Shown here: positions 28,667 through 37,649 of the stretch, in pieces
How the letters are laid out: the number at the start of each line of letters is the position of its first letter
Numbering within the stretch: the stretch's first letter is position 1
Assembly: GCF_040112705.1 (NCBI RefSeq)
Contig: NZ_CP157804.1
Location: 1,730,001 to 1,794,000 of the forward strand
DNA: 64,000 nucleotides
Reading direction: 5' to 3'
Source: Flagellimonas sp. MMG031
Lineage (GTDB): Bacteria; Bacteroidota; Bacteroidia; Flavobacteriales; Flavobacteriaceae
The notes under the pieces: generated by a model
Databases searched by the model: none
Told to the model about the DNA's origin: nothing
Seen by the model: the letters and a program-made list of their open reading frames with translations, nothing else
Position numbers and translations under genes: made by a program

Positions 28667-30541
28667 ATGGAAGAAAAGAAGCTGGATATTAAATCCATTA
28701 TTGGATTTGTACTGATTTTTGGGATACTCATCTACATGTTTTACCAAAATCAGCCTACGCCAGAAGAGTTGGAGGCACAAAAAGCCGAGCAGGCAAGAGT
28801 TGAGGCGGAAGAGGCCCAGGCACAAGAAGAAGCGACCAAAAAGGCTCCCGTAAAAGAAGTTAAGACCATCGACCTGAGCGATTCCACAGCGGTGGCACAA
28901 TACAAAAGCACGGTAGGTGCCTTTGGATTCACCCCCACAAGGGAGGGAACCACCCTTTTGGAAAACGAAGTGCTTAAACTGGAAGTTTCCAATAAAGGCG
29001 GACAGATCGTGGAGGCCAAAATGAAGAATTTTGTTACCTACGATTCCGTTCCCGTGTATTTGGTGAAGGATGGCAATGCCAACTTTGCATTGAATTTTAC
29101 TACGACTGACAATAGAGTGCTCAACACCGCAGACCTATATTTTGAGCCGTCATTGTCCCAAAGTGGGGACAATCAAGTACTTTCCATGAAGGCCAAAGTG
29201 GCCAGTAACCAATACTTGGAGTATCGGTACGAAATGAAACCCGACGAATATTTGGTGGACTTTACCGTTCGTTCCCAAGGCTTGAACGGGGTATTCAATA
29301 CCAGCAAACCAGTGACCTTGGAATGGGACTTGAAAGGAATCCGACACAACAAAAGTGTCCAATACGAAAATCGATATACCAGATTGACCTATAACCACGA
29401 CGATGGAAACATCAGCAAGCTGTCGGAAAGCAGCGATTTTGATGAGGAAACCGAAGTGGACGTCAAATGGTTGTCCTACCGTCAGCACTTTTTTAGTTCC
29501 ATCTTGGCAACTGATAACCATTTTAAGACTGCCGATTTGACTTCTACCAACTTGGTGGAGGAAGAAAGCAAGGAGTTGCAATTTACCAAGGCTTATACCA
29601 CAAGGGCTCCTTTGGAGTTCCAAGGTGGAGAGATTTCACAAAATATGTATTGGTACTACGGTCCTACGGATGTTAAGGTCTTGGATGACTACACCGATTT
29701 GGGTCTGGCGGATTCCATTCCTTTTGGATGGGGTATTTTCGGGTGGATCAACCGCTACGTATTTACACCTTTTTATACCTTTTTGAGTTCGTTCCTGCCA
29801 TATGGTATCGCCATTATTATCATGACCATTTTGGTTCGATTGGCGCTTTCGCCCGTAACCTACAAATCCTACTTGTCGCAAGCGAAGATGAAAGTATTGA
29901 AACCGGAGATTACCGAAATCAACGAGAAGTACAAGGACAACGCCATGAAAAAGCAGCAAGAGACGATGAAGCTCTACAACAAAGCTGGGGTGAGCCCCAT
30001 GAGCGGTTGTGTGCCAGCTTTATTACAGTTGCCCATTTTCTACGCGCTCTTCATGTTCTTCCCCACATCGTTCGCGCTGCGCCAAAAATCGTTTTTATGG
30101 GCCGAGGATCTATCCTCTTACGATACTATTTTTGAACTGCCATTTACAATACCATTTTATGGCGATCACGTATCCCTGTTCCCGATTTTGGCTTCCGTAG
30201 CGATTTTCTTTTACATGCAGATGACCACAGGGCAGAGCATGCAGATGCAACAACAGCCTGGGATGCCGAACATGAAGTTCATTATGTACCTATCGCCCAT
30301 TATGATGTTGTTCTTCTTCAACAACTACGCAAGTGGGTTGAGTTTGTACTACTTTATCTCCAACTTGATTACCATCTTTATTATGTTGGCCATCAAGAAT
30401 TACATCTTGGATGAGAATAAAATCCATGCCCAGATTCAGGAGAACAAGAAAAAGCCCAAAAAGGAAAACAAGTTCCAGCGTAAAATGCGCGAAATGATGG
30501 AACAGGCCGAGGAACAAAAGAAATTAGGAAAGAGAAAATAA
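28667..30541 (+). CDS. yidC: Membrane protein insertase YidC
   Basis: 624 aa. N-terminal membrane anchor (SIIGFVLIFGILIYMFYQ), an Ala/Glu-rich linker, a large periplasmic beta-domain (about residues 85-340), then the five-helix core from about residue 350 with VRLALSPVTYKSYLSQAKM carrying the conserved groove Arg and the GCVPALLQLPIFYALF motif. The tail is Lys-rich (KKKPKKENKFQRKM) for ribosome contact. It inserts and folds inner-membrane proteins alone or with SecYEG. Length and features are normal for Bacteroidetes. Confidence 0.96.
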   Translation: MEEKKLDIKSIIGFVLIFGILIYMFYQNQPTPEELEAQKAEQARVEAEEAQAQEEATKKAPVKEVKTIDLSDSTAVAQYKSTVGAFGFTPTREGTTLLENEVLKLEVSNKGGQIVEAKMKNFVTYDSVPVYLVKDGNANFALNFTTTDNRVLNTADLYFEPSLSQSGDNQVLSMKAKVASNQYLEYRYEMKPDEYLVDFTVRSQGLNGVFNTSKPVTLEWDLKGIRHNKSVQYENRYTRLTYNHDDGNISKLSESSDFDEETEVDVKWLSYRQHFFSSILATDNHFKTADLTSTNLVEEESKELQFTKAYTTRAPLEFQGGEISQNMYWYYGPTDVKVLDDYTDLGLADSIPFGWGIFGWINRYVFTPFYTFLSSFLPYGIAIIIMTILVRLALSPVTYKSYLSQAKMKVLKPEITEINEKYKDNAMKKQQETMKLYNKAGVSPMSGCVPALLQLPIFYALFMFFPTSFALRQKSFLWAEDLSSYDTIFELPFTIPFYGDHVSLFPILASVAIFFYMQMTTGQSMQMQQQPGMPNMKFIMYLSPIMMLFFFNNYASGLSLYYFISNLITIFIMLAIKNYILDENKIHAQIQENKKKPKKENKFQRKMREMMEQAEEQKKLGKRK

Positions 30542-30575
30542 TTTTTCTGTTGAATTTTAGGTGACCCGATTAAAC

Positions 30576-30599
30576 CTTTGGCATCAAAAGATGTCAAAG
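30576..30599 (+). other. Hairpin in the yidC-30622 intergenic region
   Basis: CTTTG-g-CATC pairs with GATG-t-CAAAG around AAAA. No T-run follows, so it is not a standard terminator; it sits in the 5' leader of the 30622 gene and might act on its mRNA. Confidence 0.3.
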
Positions 30600-30621
30600 T
30601 GAGGTTAACCATTAATTCAAT

Positions 30622-31173
30622 ATGATGAAAAATATGAGATTGGCTCTTTTGCTATTTGCGTTCCTTGCTTTGGGAACAACGGATTATGTTGAGGCCCAAG
30701 TAAGGCGAACCCCAGAAGAAAGGCGAACCGTAAGAAGAAAAGTACGTCGCCATAACCGACGTGTGGTCCGAAGGACGCTTAGGCGCCTGCCTGCAAACAC
30801 CAGACCTTTGGTTTTCCGAAATGTGACCTACTATCCCGTGGGCGGAATGTATTTTGTGAAACGACGGGGAGTATATGTTCGTGCCTTTCCCGCAAGGGGA
30901 CTCCGTTTAAGGGCATTGCCCGTAGCTGCCGTCCGTATCGTTGTTCGAGGCGTTCCTTATCAGTACGCAGACGGTGTATTTTACATGGAAAAGCAAGGTG
31001 AGTACGAAGTAGCCGCCCCTCCAGTTGGTGCCGTGGTAAACGAACTGCCAGAAGATGCTGAGGAAATCGACTTTGATGGAGTGACCATGCACGAACTGAA
31101 CCAAGCGGTCTACAAAGAAGTAGAAAATGGGTATGAGATCATCGAGGTGTTGGAAGAAGAACCTGAGGAGTAA
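30622..31173 (+). CDS. DUF6515-like exported protein, Arg-rich
   Basis: 183 aa. Signal peptide LALLLFAFLALGTTDYVEAQ, then a highly basic segment (RRTPEERRTVRRKVRRHNRR, about residues 28-55), then two or three short repeats of the form V(x)RGVPYQYADGVFYM and FRNVTYYPVGGMYFV, typical of DUF6515 periplasmic or outer-membrane-associated proteins, and an acidic tail (EEPEE). The split between basic and acidic ends suggests electrostatic binding, for instance to LPS or nucleic acid (inference). Followed by a strong hairpin. Confidence 0.65.
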   Translation: MMKNMRLALLLFAFLALGTTDYVEAQVRRTPEERRTVRRKVRRHNRRVVRRTLRRLPANTRPLVFRNVTYYPVGGMYFVKRRGVYVRAFPARGLRLRALPVAAVRIVVRGVPYQYADGVFYMEKQGEYEVAAPPVGAVVNELPEDAEEIDFDGVTMHELNQAVYKEVENGYEIIEVLEEEPEE

Positions 31174-31197
31174 AACAAATCCATTTACTACATAAAA

Positions 31198-31228
31198 AAA
31201 CTCCCTCAAGAAGGTCTTGGGGGAGTTT
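31198..31228. terminator. Terminator after the 30622 gene
   Basis: AAACTCCCTCAAG pairs with CTTGGGGGAGTTT around an AAGGT loop. An A-run precedes and T follow on the + strand. It starts 24 bp after the stop codon. Confidence 0.8.
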
Positions 31229-31379
31229 CCATTTACAGGTTTAGTTTGGAAAGATTTGGGACTCCAAAGATGCGGCATAACCTTCACCCAAAAAATTAAA
31301 AGTTGTAAAACAGCTCCTTTTTGTGGGTAACCATTCCCTTGTTGATGTGTCATCGACGAACGGTAATATCCATTCGATA

Positions 31380-31413
31380 AAAAGCCCCCTCAAAACAAAT
31401 TGAGGAGGCTTTT
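31380..31413 (-). terminator. Terminator of the fasciclin gene
   Basis: AAAAGCC-CCTCAA and TTGAGG-GGCTTTT form a long stem; read on the minus strand it ends GGGGGCTTTTTATC. It lies about 25 bp after the stop of the minus-strand fasciclin gene. The 31229-31379 stretch between the two terminators holds nothing I can identify. Confidence 0.85.
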
Positions 31414-31438
31414 CACACTATCTATGATTCAATTTTAA

Positions 31439-33319
31439 TTAGTTCATTGTATCGGGAATCAATACGGTGTTCACGGCATGGATGACACCATTGCTGGCCT
31501 GTACATCCACAGCTATAATACCAATGCCTGTGTTTCCGGCTCCGTCGGTAATATCGGCAATGTTGTCACCGGTTCCTGGCAAGTTGATGGTGATGTCATC
31601 ACCCTCCAAAGTGGTGGCTGTAGCACCATCGGACAAGTCTCCAGAACGTACGTTGGCACCCGATACTACGTGGTGTTGCAATACGCTGGTCAACAAGCCA
31701 CCATCGATATCTGCCAATCCATTCCACATGTCGTTGCTATCCAATAGGGCTTGGAAAGCATCGTTGGTAGGAGCAAATACGGTAAATGGTCCTGCACCGG
31801 ACAAGGTGGTCACAAAGTCAGGCTGTCCTTCAGCGGTCAATGCGGCCTGCAAGGAATCGAATGTTGGGTCAGCAACTGCGAAGGTTACCACTGTTGGCAA
31901 ATCGATAACAGCATCCACGGTGTGAATTACTCCGTTGCTGGCAACGATATCAGCAGTCACGACGTTGCTTATTCCGTTCAGTGTCACACCATCATCTGTA
32001 TTGATGTAAAGACTTAAGTTTTCATCAGCAGCAAACTCGGCAGCTGTGTTCACATAAGAATTAGTCAAATCAGCGGAGAATGCAGCGGCTCCAACAACTA
32101 CGTGATTGGACAAGATAGCATTCAAATCGTTGGAATTTGGATTGGTAAATGCGCTAAAGGCATCGTTTCCAGGGGCGAATACGGTAAATAGCTCTTCTTC
32201 GTTGGATAGCAAGTCCGTGAATGTGGTGTTTCCGCCATCGGTCAATGCGCCTACCAAAGAGGACAAACCTGGATTGGCAACGGCATGGTCAACAATATTT
32301 GGAATGTCGATTACGGCATCCACTACGTGAACAATACCGTTCAAGGCTTTAACGTCTGGTGTCACTACGGAAGATACTCCGTTAAAGGTCACACCGTCGG
32401 ACGTATCGAAGAAAAGGCTAACCATTTGGTCTCCTGCTCCAGTTGCCATAGTGCTGGTGTAGCCAGAGCCAAGTGTGGTCAAGTCAGTGGAAGTTACCTC
32501 ACCACTGATCACGTGGTTAAGTAGTACATTGGTCAACACATCCACTGGAATATCTCCTAGGGCAGCTCCGTCAAGGAAATTTTCGAAAGCTTCATCGGTT
32601 GGGGCCAATACGGTGAAGGGTCCATCACCTCTTAATACGGTAGGAAGGTCACCATTGGCAGCAGTCAATGCAGCAACCAAATTTTCTAGATTTTCGTTTC
32701 CAAGGGCCAAATCAGTGATTGGAACCAAAATAACGTCGGCCAAAGCGTCCAAAACGGCTTGTGGCAATAATACTTTATCTATAATATGTACAACTCCGTT
32801 GGATACCTCAATATCCGCAGTGGTTACTTCCGCAGGAGTGTCGGTAGCATCTTGAATGAAAACTCCCCCTTGTGTAGACACTTGAACAGTAGAGCCTTGC
32901 AGGGTGGTAATGGTCTGTCCATCGCTTAAATCGGTGGATAGTACGGAGGCATCGGCCACTACATGATAGGTCAAGATAACGGCAAGCAAGTCTTGCAACT
33001 GTTGTGAGTTAAAGTCATCCAAGGAATCATAGCCGTCCAATTGTGCCAATAAATCGGTAAAGGCTTGATTGGTGGGGGCAAATACGGTAAAAGGTCCTTC
33101 TCCGCTTAGGGCGGTTATCAAATCATTGTTCGCGCTTTCGTCCGCTTTTTGAAGAGCGGCCACAAGGGAACTCAATTCTGAAGTGGCCTGTGCCGCTTCT
33201 ACAATGTTGTCACCTGTCTCCTCTGGAGGAGTGGGTCCGTTGTCGTCATCAGAGCACGAGGTGAACCCAATGAACAGTAATAATAACGTTAGTCGGGATA
33301 ATTGTTTTAAAGTTTTCAT
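31439..33319 (-). CDS. Lipoprotein with four fasciclin (FAS1) domains
   Basis: 626 aa. Signal LTLLLLFIGFTSC with lipobox Cys22, then SDDDNGPTPPEE. Four FAS1 domains follow at about residues 38-190, 195-340, 342-475 and 476-625; each has the first FAS1 motif of the form GPFTVFAPTNxAF (third copy ELFTVFAPGNDAF) and the second of the form NGVVHIIDKVL. FAS1 modules mediate adhesion. A surface adhesive role is likely but inferred. The tandem copies invite recombination. A terminator follows, and a pair of 21 bp spaced TTTAACA repeats lies upstream. Confidence 0.93.
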   Translation of the reverse strand: MKTLKQLSRLTLLLLFIGFTSCSDDDNGPTPPEETGDNIVEAAQATSELSSLVAALQKADESANNDLITALSGEGPFTVFAPTNQAFTDLLAQLDGYDSLDDFNSQQLQDLLAVILTYHVVADASVLSTDLSDGQTITTLQGSTVQVSTQGGVFIQDATDTPAEVTTADIEVSNGVVHIIDKVLLPQAVLDALADVILVPITDLALGNENLENLVAALTAANGDLPTVLRGDGPFTVLAPTDEAFENFLDGAALGDIPVDVLTNVLLNHVISGEVTSTDLTTLGSGYTSTMATGAGDQMVSLFFDTSDGVTFNGVSSVVTPDVKALNGIVHVVDAVIDIPNIVDHAVANPGLSSLVGALTDGGNTTFTDLLSNEEELFTVFAPGNDAFSAFTNPNSNDLNAILSNHVVVGAAAFSADLTNSYVNTAAEFAADENLSLYINTDDGVTLNGISNVVTADIVASNGVIHTVDAVIDLPTVVTFAVADPTFDSLQAALTAEGQPDFVTTLSGAGPFTVFAPTNDAFQALLDSNDMWNGLADIDGGLLTSVLQHHVVSGANVRSGDLSDGATATTLEGDDITINLPGTGDNIADITDGAGNTGIGIIAVDVQASNGVIHAVNTVLIPDTMN

Positions 33320-33382
33320 GTTGTCTATAGATGTTTGTTTAACTATTTAAAGCTATGATTAAACAATCCAACAACAATAGTG

Positions 33383-33410
33383 TTTAACATTTTTGATTAA
33401 AAATTTAACA
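33383..33410. promoter_or_regulatory. 21 bp spaced TTTAACA direct repeat upstream of the fasciclin gene
   Basis: TTTAACA at 33383-33389 and again at 33404-33410, starts exactly 21 bp apart, in the divergent region between the fasciclin gene and mnmA. The DNA is AT-rich, so chance is possible. Confidence 0.3.
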
Positions 33411-33495
33411 AAATACAGATTTATTAACATTTGATAGACCATTAGGACACTTTTGGTTTAAGACATCCTTATCATATTATATAAGCATCAATTTG

Positions 33496-33503
33496 TATTT
33501 TTG
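33496..33503 (+). promoter_or_regulatory. -7 promoter box of mnmA
   Basis: TATTTTTG fits TAnnTTTG and ends 18 nt before the mnmA ATG. No convincing -33 element. Confidence 0.45.
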
Positions 33504-33521
33504 TAGCCTTAAACCAAGTTG

Positions 33522-34712
33522 ATGAAAAAGGTTGTTGTAGGACTTTCGGGAGGAGTTGATTCCAGCGTAGCCGCCTATTTGCTCAAAGAGCAGGGATACG
33601 AAGTTATTGGGCTCTTTATGAAGAATTGGCATGATGATTCCGTGACCATTTCCGAGGAATGCCCTTGGTTGGAGGATAGCAACGATGCGTTAATCGTAGC
33701 GGAAAAGTTGGGTATCCCTTTTCAAACCGTTGATTTGAGCGTGGAGTATAAGGAGCGTATTGTAGATTATATGTTCAACGAATACGAGCGGGGACGAACA
33801 CCTAATCCCGATGTGCTATGCAATCGCGAAATCAAGTTTGATGTCTTCCTAAAAATTGCCCTGCAATTGGGGGCTGATTATGTCGCGACCGGACATTATT
33901 GTAGAAAAGGGACCATTCAAAATGCCGATGGAACCGAAACATATCAACTCTTGTCCGGAAAAGACCCTAATAAGGATCAATCCTATTTCCTATGCCAACT
34001 TTCCCAAGAACAGCTCTCCAAGACCTTGTTTCCCATCGGGGAACTCTTGAAGCCTGAAGTAAGAAAGATTGCTGCAGCAAATAATCTGATTACGGCCGAT
34101 AAAAAAGATTCGCAAGGATTGTGTTTTATCGGAAAGGTGCATTTGCCCGAATTCCTTCAACAAAAATTAAGGCCCAAAAAAGGAGTCATTGTTGAGGTCC
34201 CCAGTGATGCCCATCAATTTGCCATTGCAGTGCCCAAGTTCCAAAACGAAAGGGAACGATTGTTGTTCCAAGCCGAGAAACCTGTTTACGCAGAAACGGA
34301 TGGAAAGGTCGTGGGAGAGCATCAAGGCGCACATTACTTTACCATTGGCCAACGCAAAGGCTTGAACGTGGGAGGAACAAAGGAGCCGTTATTCGTAATC
34401 GACACCGATGTGGACAAAAATATTATTTACACAGGGCAGGGCAAATCACATCCGGGTTTGCTCAGGAATACCTTGTTCATTAAAGAGGATGAGCTGCATT
34501 GGGTACGCCCCGATTTGGCCCTCGATGTAGACGGCAAAATGGAGGTGATGGCCCGCATCCGTTATCGTCAGCCGCTCCAGCCTGCAACGCTCTACAAAGT
34601 AGAGAATGGCTTGTTTGTCGATTTCAAGGAAAAACAATCTGCCATTACCGAAGGTCAGTTTGCTGCGTGGTATGTGGAGGATGAGCTGATAGGGTCCGGG
34701 GTAATTTCCTAG
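33522..34712 (+). CDS. mnmA: tRNA-specific 2-thiouridylase MnmA
   Basis: 396 aa from the ATG at 33522; the TTG just before it is less likely. PP-loop [12 protein letters not shown] near residue 8, the first catalytic Cys in [12 protein letters not shown] (about residue 105) and the second in DSQGLCFIG (about residue 205), then the tRNA-binding C-terminal domains ([12 protein letters not shown]). It puts sulfur on U34 of Lys, Glu and Gln tRNAs using ATP and a persulfide. Complete and of normal length. Confidence 0.95.
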   Translation: MKKVVVGLSGGVDSSVAAYLLKEQGYEVIGLFMKNWHDDSVTISEECPWLEDSNDALIVAEKLGIPFQTVDLSVEYKERIVDYMFNEYERGRTPNPDVLCNREIKFDVFLKIALQLGADYVATGHYCRKGTIQNADGTETYQLLSGKDPNKDQSYFLCQLSQEQLSKTLFPIGELLKPEVRKIAAANNLITADKKDSQGLCFIGKVHLPEFLQQKLRPKKGVIVEVPSDAHQFAIAVPKFQNERERLLFQAEKPVYAETDGKVVGEHQGAHYFTIGQRKGLNVGGTKEPLFVIDTDVDKNIIYTGQGKSHPGLLRNTLFIKEDELHWVRPDLALDVDGKMEVMARIRYRQPLQPATLYKVENGLFVDFKEKQSAITEGQFAAWYVEDELIGSGVIS

Positions 34713-34725
34713 GCGCAATACTGCC

Positions 34726-34733
34726 TAAATTTG
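34726..34733 (+). promoter_or_regulatory. -7 promoter box of the 34767 gene
   Basis: TAAATTTG fits TAnnTTTG, 33 nt before the ATG. No clear -33 TTG. Confidence 0.45.
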
Positions 34734-34766
34734 ATTATTTTGCTGAAAACTTGAAGAACCGTTTTC

Positions 34767-35708
34767 ATGCACAACAAAATCACAGAACTTTTCGGAATCG
34801 AATATCCCATCATCCAAGCAGGAATGGTTTGGGCCAGCGGTTGGCGTTTGGCCTCTGCAGTATCCAATGCCGGAGGACTTGGTCTTTTGGGCGCAGGAAG
34901 TATGTATCCCGAAGTGTTGGAAGAGCACATCATCAAATGTAAAAAGGCAACCGACAAGCCTTTTGGGGTGAACGTGCCCATGCTCTATCCTGACATCGAA
35001 AAGTTGATGGACATTATTGTAAAGCATGAGGTGAAGATTGTATTTACTTCCGCCGGAAATCCGAAAACATGGACCTCATTTCTGCAGGAGAAGGGTATTA
35101 CCGTGGTACATGTGGTGAGTAGTGTAAAGTTTGCCCTCAAAGCACAGGAAGCAGGTGTGGATGCCGTTGTGGCCGAAGGTTTCGAAGCCGGTGGGCACAA
35201 TGGGCGCGATGAAACCACCACCATGGTACTGATTCCTTCCGTAAAAGAAAAAATACACATTCCCCTCATCGCTGCTGGGGGTATTGCCACGGGACGCGCT
35301 ATGTTGGCGGCAATGGTCTTGGGTGCCGATGGTGTCCAGGTAGGGAGTCGTTTTGTGGCATCGCCCGAAGCCTCTTCGCACCCTCTTTTTAAACAACGCG
35401 TGGTAGATGCCCAAGAGGGTGATACCCAATTGACCTTGAAAGAGCTTGCCCCGGTACGTTTACTCAAGAACAAGTTTTATAATGATGTCCAATCCGCTTA
35501 TGCCAAAGGCGCAACTACCGAAGAGCTAAAAGCTTTGTTAGGTAGGGCCCGTGCCAAAAAAGGTATGTTTGAAGGGGATATGGAAGAGGGCGAGCTTGAA
35601 ATTGGCCAGGTATCCGGTTTGATACATCACATTACCCCTGCGGCGGATATTGTCGCGGAGCTTTTGGAAGAATACCGTAAGGCCAAAGCCGAAATATGCG
35701 GCAATTGA
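34767..35708 (+). CDS. FabK-like enoyl-ACP reductase / nitronate monooxygenase family flavoprotein
   Basis: 313 aa TIM barrel of the 2-nitropropane dioxygenase family. FMN-binding landmarks: PIIQAGMVWASG near the N-terminus, AEGFEAGGHNGRD at about residue 138, IAAGGIATG and LGADGVQVGSRF. The FabK hallmark AEGxEAGGHxG is present, so enoyl-ACP reduction in fatty acid synthesis is possible, but nitronate monooxygenases share it. No fab genes are adjacent. Family firm, reaction open. Confidence 0.82.
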   Translation: MHNKITELFGIEYPIIQAGMVWASGWRLASAVSNAGGLGLLGAGSMYPEVLEEHIIKCKKATDKPFGVNVPMLYPDIEKLMDIIVKHEVKIVFTSAGNPKTWTSFLQEKGITVVHVVSSVKFALKAQEAGVDAVVAEGFEAGGHNGRDETTTMVLIPSVKEKIHIPLIAAGGIATGRAMLAAMVLGADGVQVGSRFVASPEASSHPLFKQRVVDAQEGDTQLTLKELAPVRLLKNKFYNDVQSAYAKGATTEELKALLGRARAKKGMFEGDMEEGELEIGQVSGLIHHITPAADIVAELLEEYRKAKAEICGN

Positions 35709-35719
35709 TGGCTTGGGCA

Positions 35720-35738
35720 AAAAGTTTCGGAAACTTTT
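35720..35738. terminator. Perfect AT-rich hairpin after the FabK-like gene
   Basis: AAAAGTTT-CGG-AAACTTTT, 8 bp perfect stem, 12 bp after the stop at 35708 and 20 bp before the next ATG. It may be a weak terminator or an operator for the 35759 gene. Confidence 0.4.
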
Positions 35739-35758
35739 GATATATTTAGCCCAGCGCA

Positions 35759-36235
35759 ATGAGAACACTAATCCCCACACTACTCTTTTTTGTGCTCGCC
35801 TCGCATTGCCATGGGCAAGTGGAGCGGGACAAAGCACTCCATTTTTTGGGTGGCAACCTCTTTGGCTTGGCCGGAGCTGGAATTGCCAAACAGGCCTCCG
35901 ATGGTAACCGTATCTGGACTTTTGTAGGTTCGGTAGCGGGAAGTACCTTGATAGGACTGGCCAAAGAAACCGTAGATGCCGGACAGCAAAATAATGGATG
36001 GGACAATGATGACCTAGCCGCTACCATTTTGGGCGGCGTCACCGTTGGGGTAACCATCGACCTATTTGCCAAGAAGGATGATAGAAGACGCCTACGGGGA
36101 AGGTATTCCAAGCTTGATTTGAAAAGAAAAAAACGATGGGTACAACCCCAATCCGAATTTGTGCTGTTGGAAGGCAAACTTCCCTCTTTGCAAACCTTGG
36201 GACTCTCCAACCACGAATTTACCGCGAAGCAATAG
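35759..36235 (+). CDS. Exported YfiM/DUF2279-like protein
   Basis: 158 aa. Signal LIPTLLFFVLASHCHGQ, then DKALHFLGGNLFGLAGAG, a glycine-rich hydrophobic segment, IGLAKETVDAGQQ and GWDNDDLAATILGG, a pattern shared with YfiM-type small envelope proteins, followed by a basic tail (KKDDRRRLRGRYSK). Probably one or two membrane segments facing the periplasm. Role unknown. Alone between the FabK-like gene and the convergent MoxR cluster. Confidence 0.65.
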   Translation: MRTLIPTLLFFVLASHCHGQVERDKALHFLGGNLFGLAGAGIAKQASDGNRIWTFVGSVAGSTLIGLAKETVDAGQQNNGWDNDDLAATILGGVTVGVTIDLFAKKDDRRRLRGRYSKLDLKRKKRWVQPQSEFVLLEGKLPSLQTLGLSNHEFTAKQ

Positions 36236-36315
36236 CCGATATTTTTTGACCTTTACCGCTAAAGAACCAATTGGTTGCAAAAGCAAACTTTTATCTTGGC
36301 GATGGACATGGCTCT

Positions 36316-37647
36316 TTAAATTATTCCCCTTGCCTTAATTTCCAAGTATTTATTGATGGTGTTCACGGTCAGTTCCTCAGGTTTGGTCAGAATGGTCTGG
36401 ATGCCATATTTCTGCAGTTCTTTTTGCATCAACCGTTTTTCGAGGGAAAATTTTTCGGCAATGGTTTTGTGGTAAATGGCCTGAAGATTCTCTGCATCTT
36501 CCGCAATAAGGGATTCCAATTCTGTATTTTCAAAGAAAATAACTACCAGAACATGTTTTTTGGCCATGGCCAAAATGTAGGGCAGTTGGCGTTTGAGCCC
36601 AGAGATATGCTCAAAATTGGTGTACAACAGTAACAGGCTTCGTTGATTTACCTTTCGTTTGACATGTGCGTACAACAATCCAAAATCCGAATCCGAATAA
36701 TCCGTAGCCACGTTATACAGACTTTCCATGATGGTATTCAGGTGGGTGATTTTTTGGACCGCGTGAACAAAGGTTTCAATGGTTTTGGAAAAGGTCAGCA
36801 ATCCTGTTTTATCGTTTCGTTTGAGGGCTACATTGGAAAACGCCAGTGCAGAATTGATGGCATAGTCCAATAGGCTCAATCCCCTAAAAGGCATTTTCAT
36901 CACCCTTCCCGTATCGATAACGGAATAGATGGGTTGCGACCGCTCATCTTGGTATTGGTTTACCATCAATTGGTTTCGTTTGGCGGTGGCCTTCCAGTTG
37001 ATGGTCCGCACATCGTCCCCTTTGATATATTCCTTGATTTGCTCAAACTCTTGGGTATGGCCTATTTTTCTGATTTTTTTGAGCCCGAACTCGGTCAATC
37101 GATTGCTGGTGGCCAAGAAATCGTATTGTTGCATTTGGATGATGGAGGGATATACGGGCACCATCTGGTCCTTTTGGAACGTAAATTTCCGTTTGATGAT
37201 ACGCAAGGGAGAGGATGCAAATACAATCAGGTTGCCGAACACATACCCACCACGCTCCACAGGCCGTAGCGAATATTCAAATAGATAGGGCTCTCCTTTT
37301 TGTAGATCTGTATGGTGTTCAAAATCCCTTTTTTGAAATTGAACAGGTAACTCGTCTATAATGCTGACCAAGGTTCTAAAGGGAAACTGGGAACTGAGAT
37401 GTATGGATAGTTTGTTTTCGTCGCTGTTGGAAAGTTTCTTGGGCAGATTCCGATGCGCCTTGATGCCATTTTTTGTGCTGTACAGCCAGTATAGGTCAAA
37501 AAAGAATAGCGCCAGCAAAAGGTAGACCAGCAGCCAAGCAACCGGATAAAGCAAAGGCACCCAAAACGAGATGACAAAGCATGCGGAGAGCATGGCAAGA
37601 TACCAGAAGAAGCTATTGTGTATGTACAACGACCGAAGAAAAGCCAT
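36316..37647 (-). CDS. DUF58 domain protein of the MoxR cluster
   Basis: 443 aa. Two adjacent N-terminal membrane helices (about residues 12-55), then a soluble part containing the DUF58 signature (IREYIKGDDVRTINWKATAK type, here EQIKEYIKGDDVRTINWK at about residue 210) with a von Willebrand A-like fold behind it (IYSVIDTGRVM). DUF58 proteins act with MoxR ATPases in assembling or activating envelope or metal-centre proteins. It starts two bases after moxR ends and is the last gene of the six-gene operon. Confidence 0.9.
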   Translation of the reverse strand: MAFLRSLYIHNSFFWYLAMLSACFVISFWVPLLYPVAWLLVYLLLALFFFDLYWLYSTKNGIKAHRNLPKKLSNSDENKLSIHLSSQFPFRTLVSIIDELPVQFQKRDFEHHTDLQKGEPYLFEYSLRPVERGGYVFGNLIVFASSPLRIIKRKFTFQKDQMVPVYPSIIQMQQYDFLATSNRLTEFGLKKIRKIGHTQEFEQIKEYIKGDDVRTINWKATAKRNQLMVNQYQDERSQPIYSVIDTGRVMKMPFRGLSLLDYAINSALAFSNVALKRNDKTGLLTFSKTIETFVHAVQKITHLNTIMESLYNVATDYSDSDFGLLYAHVKRKVNQRSLLLLYTNFEHISGLKRQLPYILAMAKKHVLVVIFFENTELESLIAEDAENLQAIYHKTIAEKFSLEKRLMQKELQKYGIQTILTKPEELTVNTINKYLEIKARGII

Positions 37648-37649
37648 GC

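Noticed and set aside
29150..29959. Antisense frames of 107-157 aa within yidC
   Set aside because: Low-complexity hydrophobic translations opposite a highly conserved gene.
30576..30599. Terminator of yidC
   Set aside because: The hairpin lacks a T-run on either side, so I list it only as a hairpin.
31229..31379. Possible small gene between two terminators
   Set aside because: No open frame of useful length with a start and no conserved fold; I see nothing in it.
31467..32855. Several plus-strand frames opposite the fasciclin gene
   Set aside because: They arise from the repeated FAS1 codons read in reverse.
31439..33319. CRISPR-like repeat array
   Set aside because: The repetition is protein-level (four FAS1 domains), irregular in DNA and without spacers.
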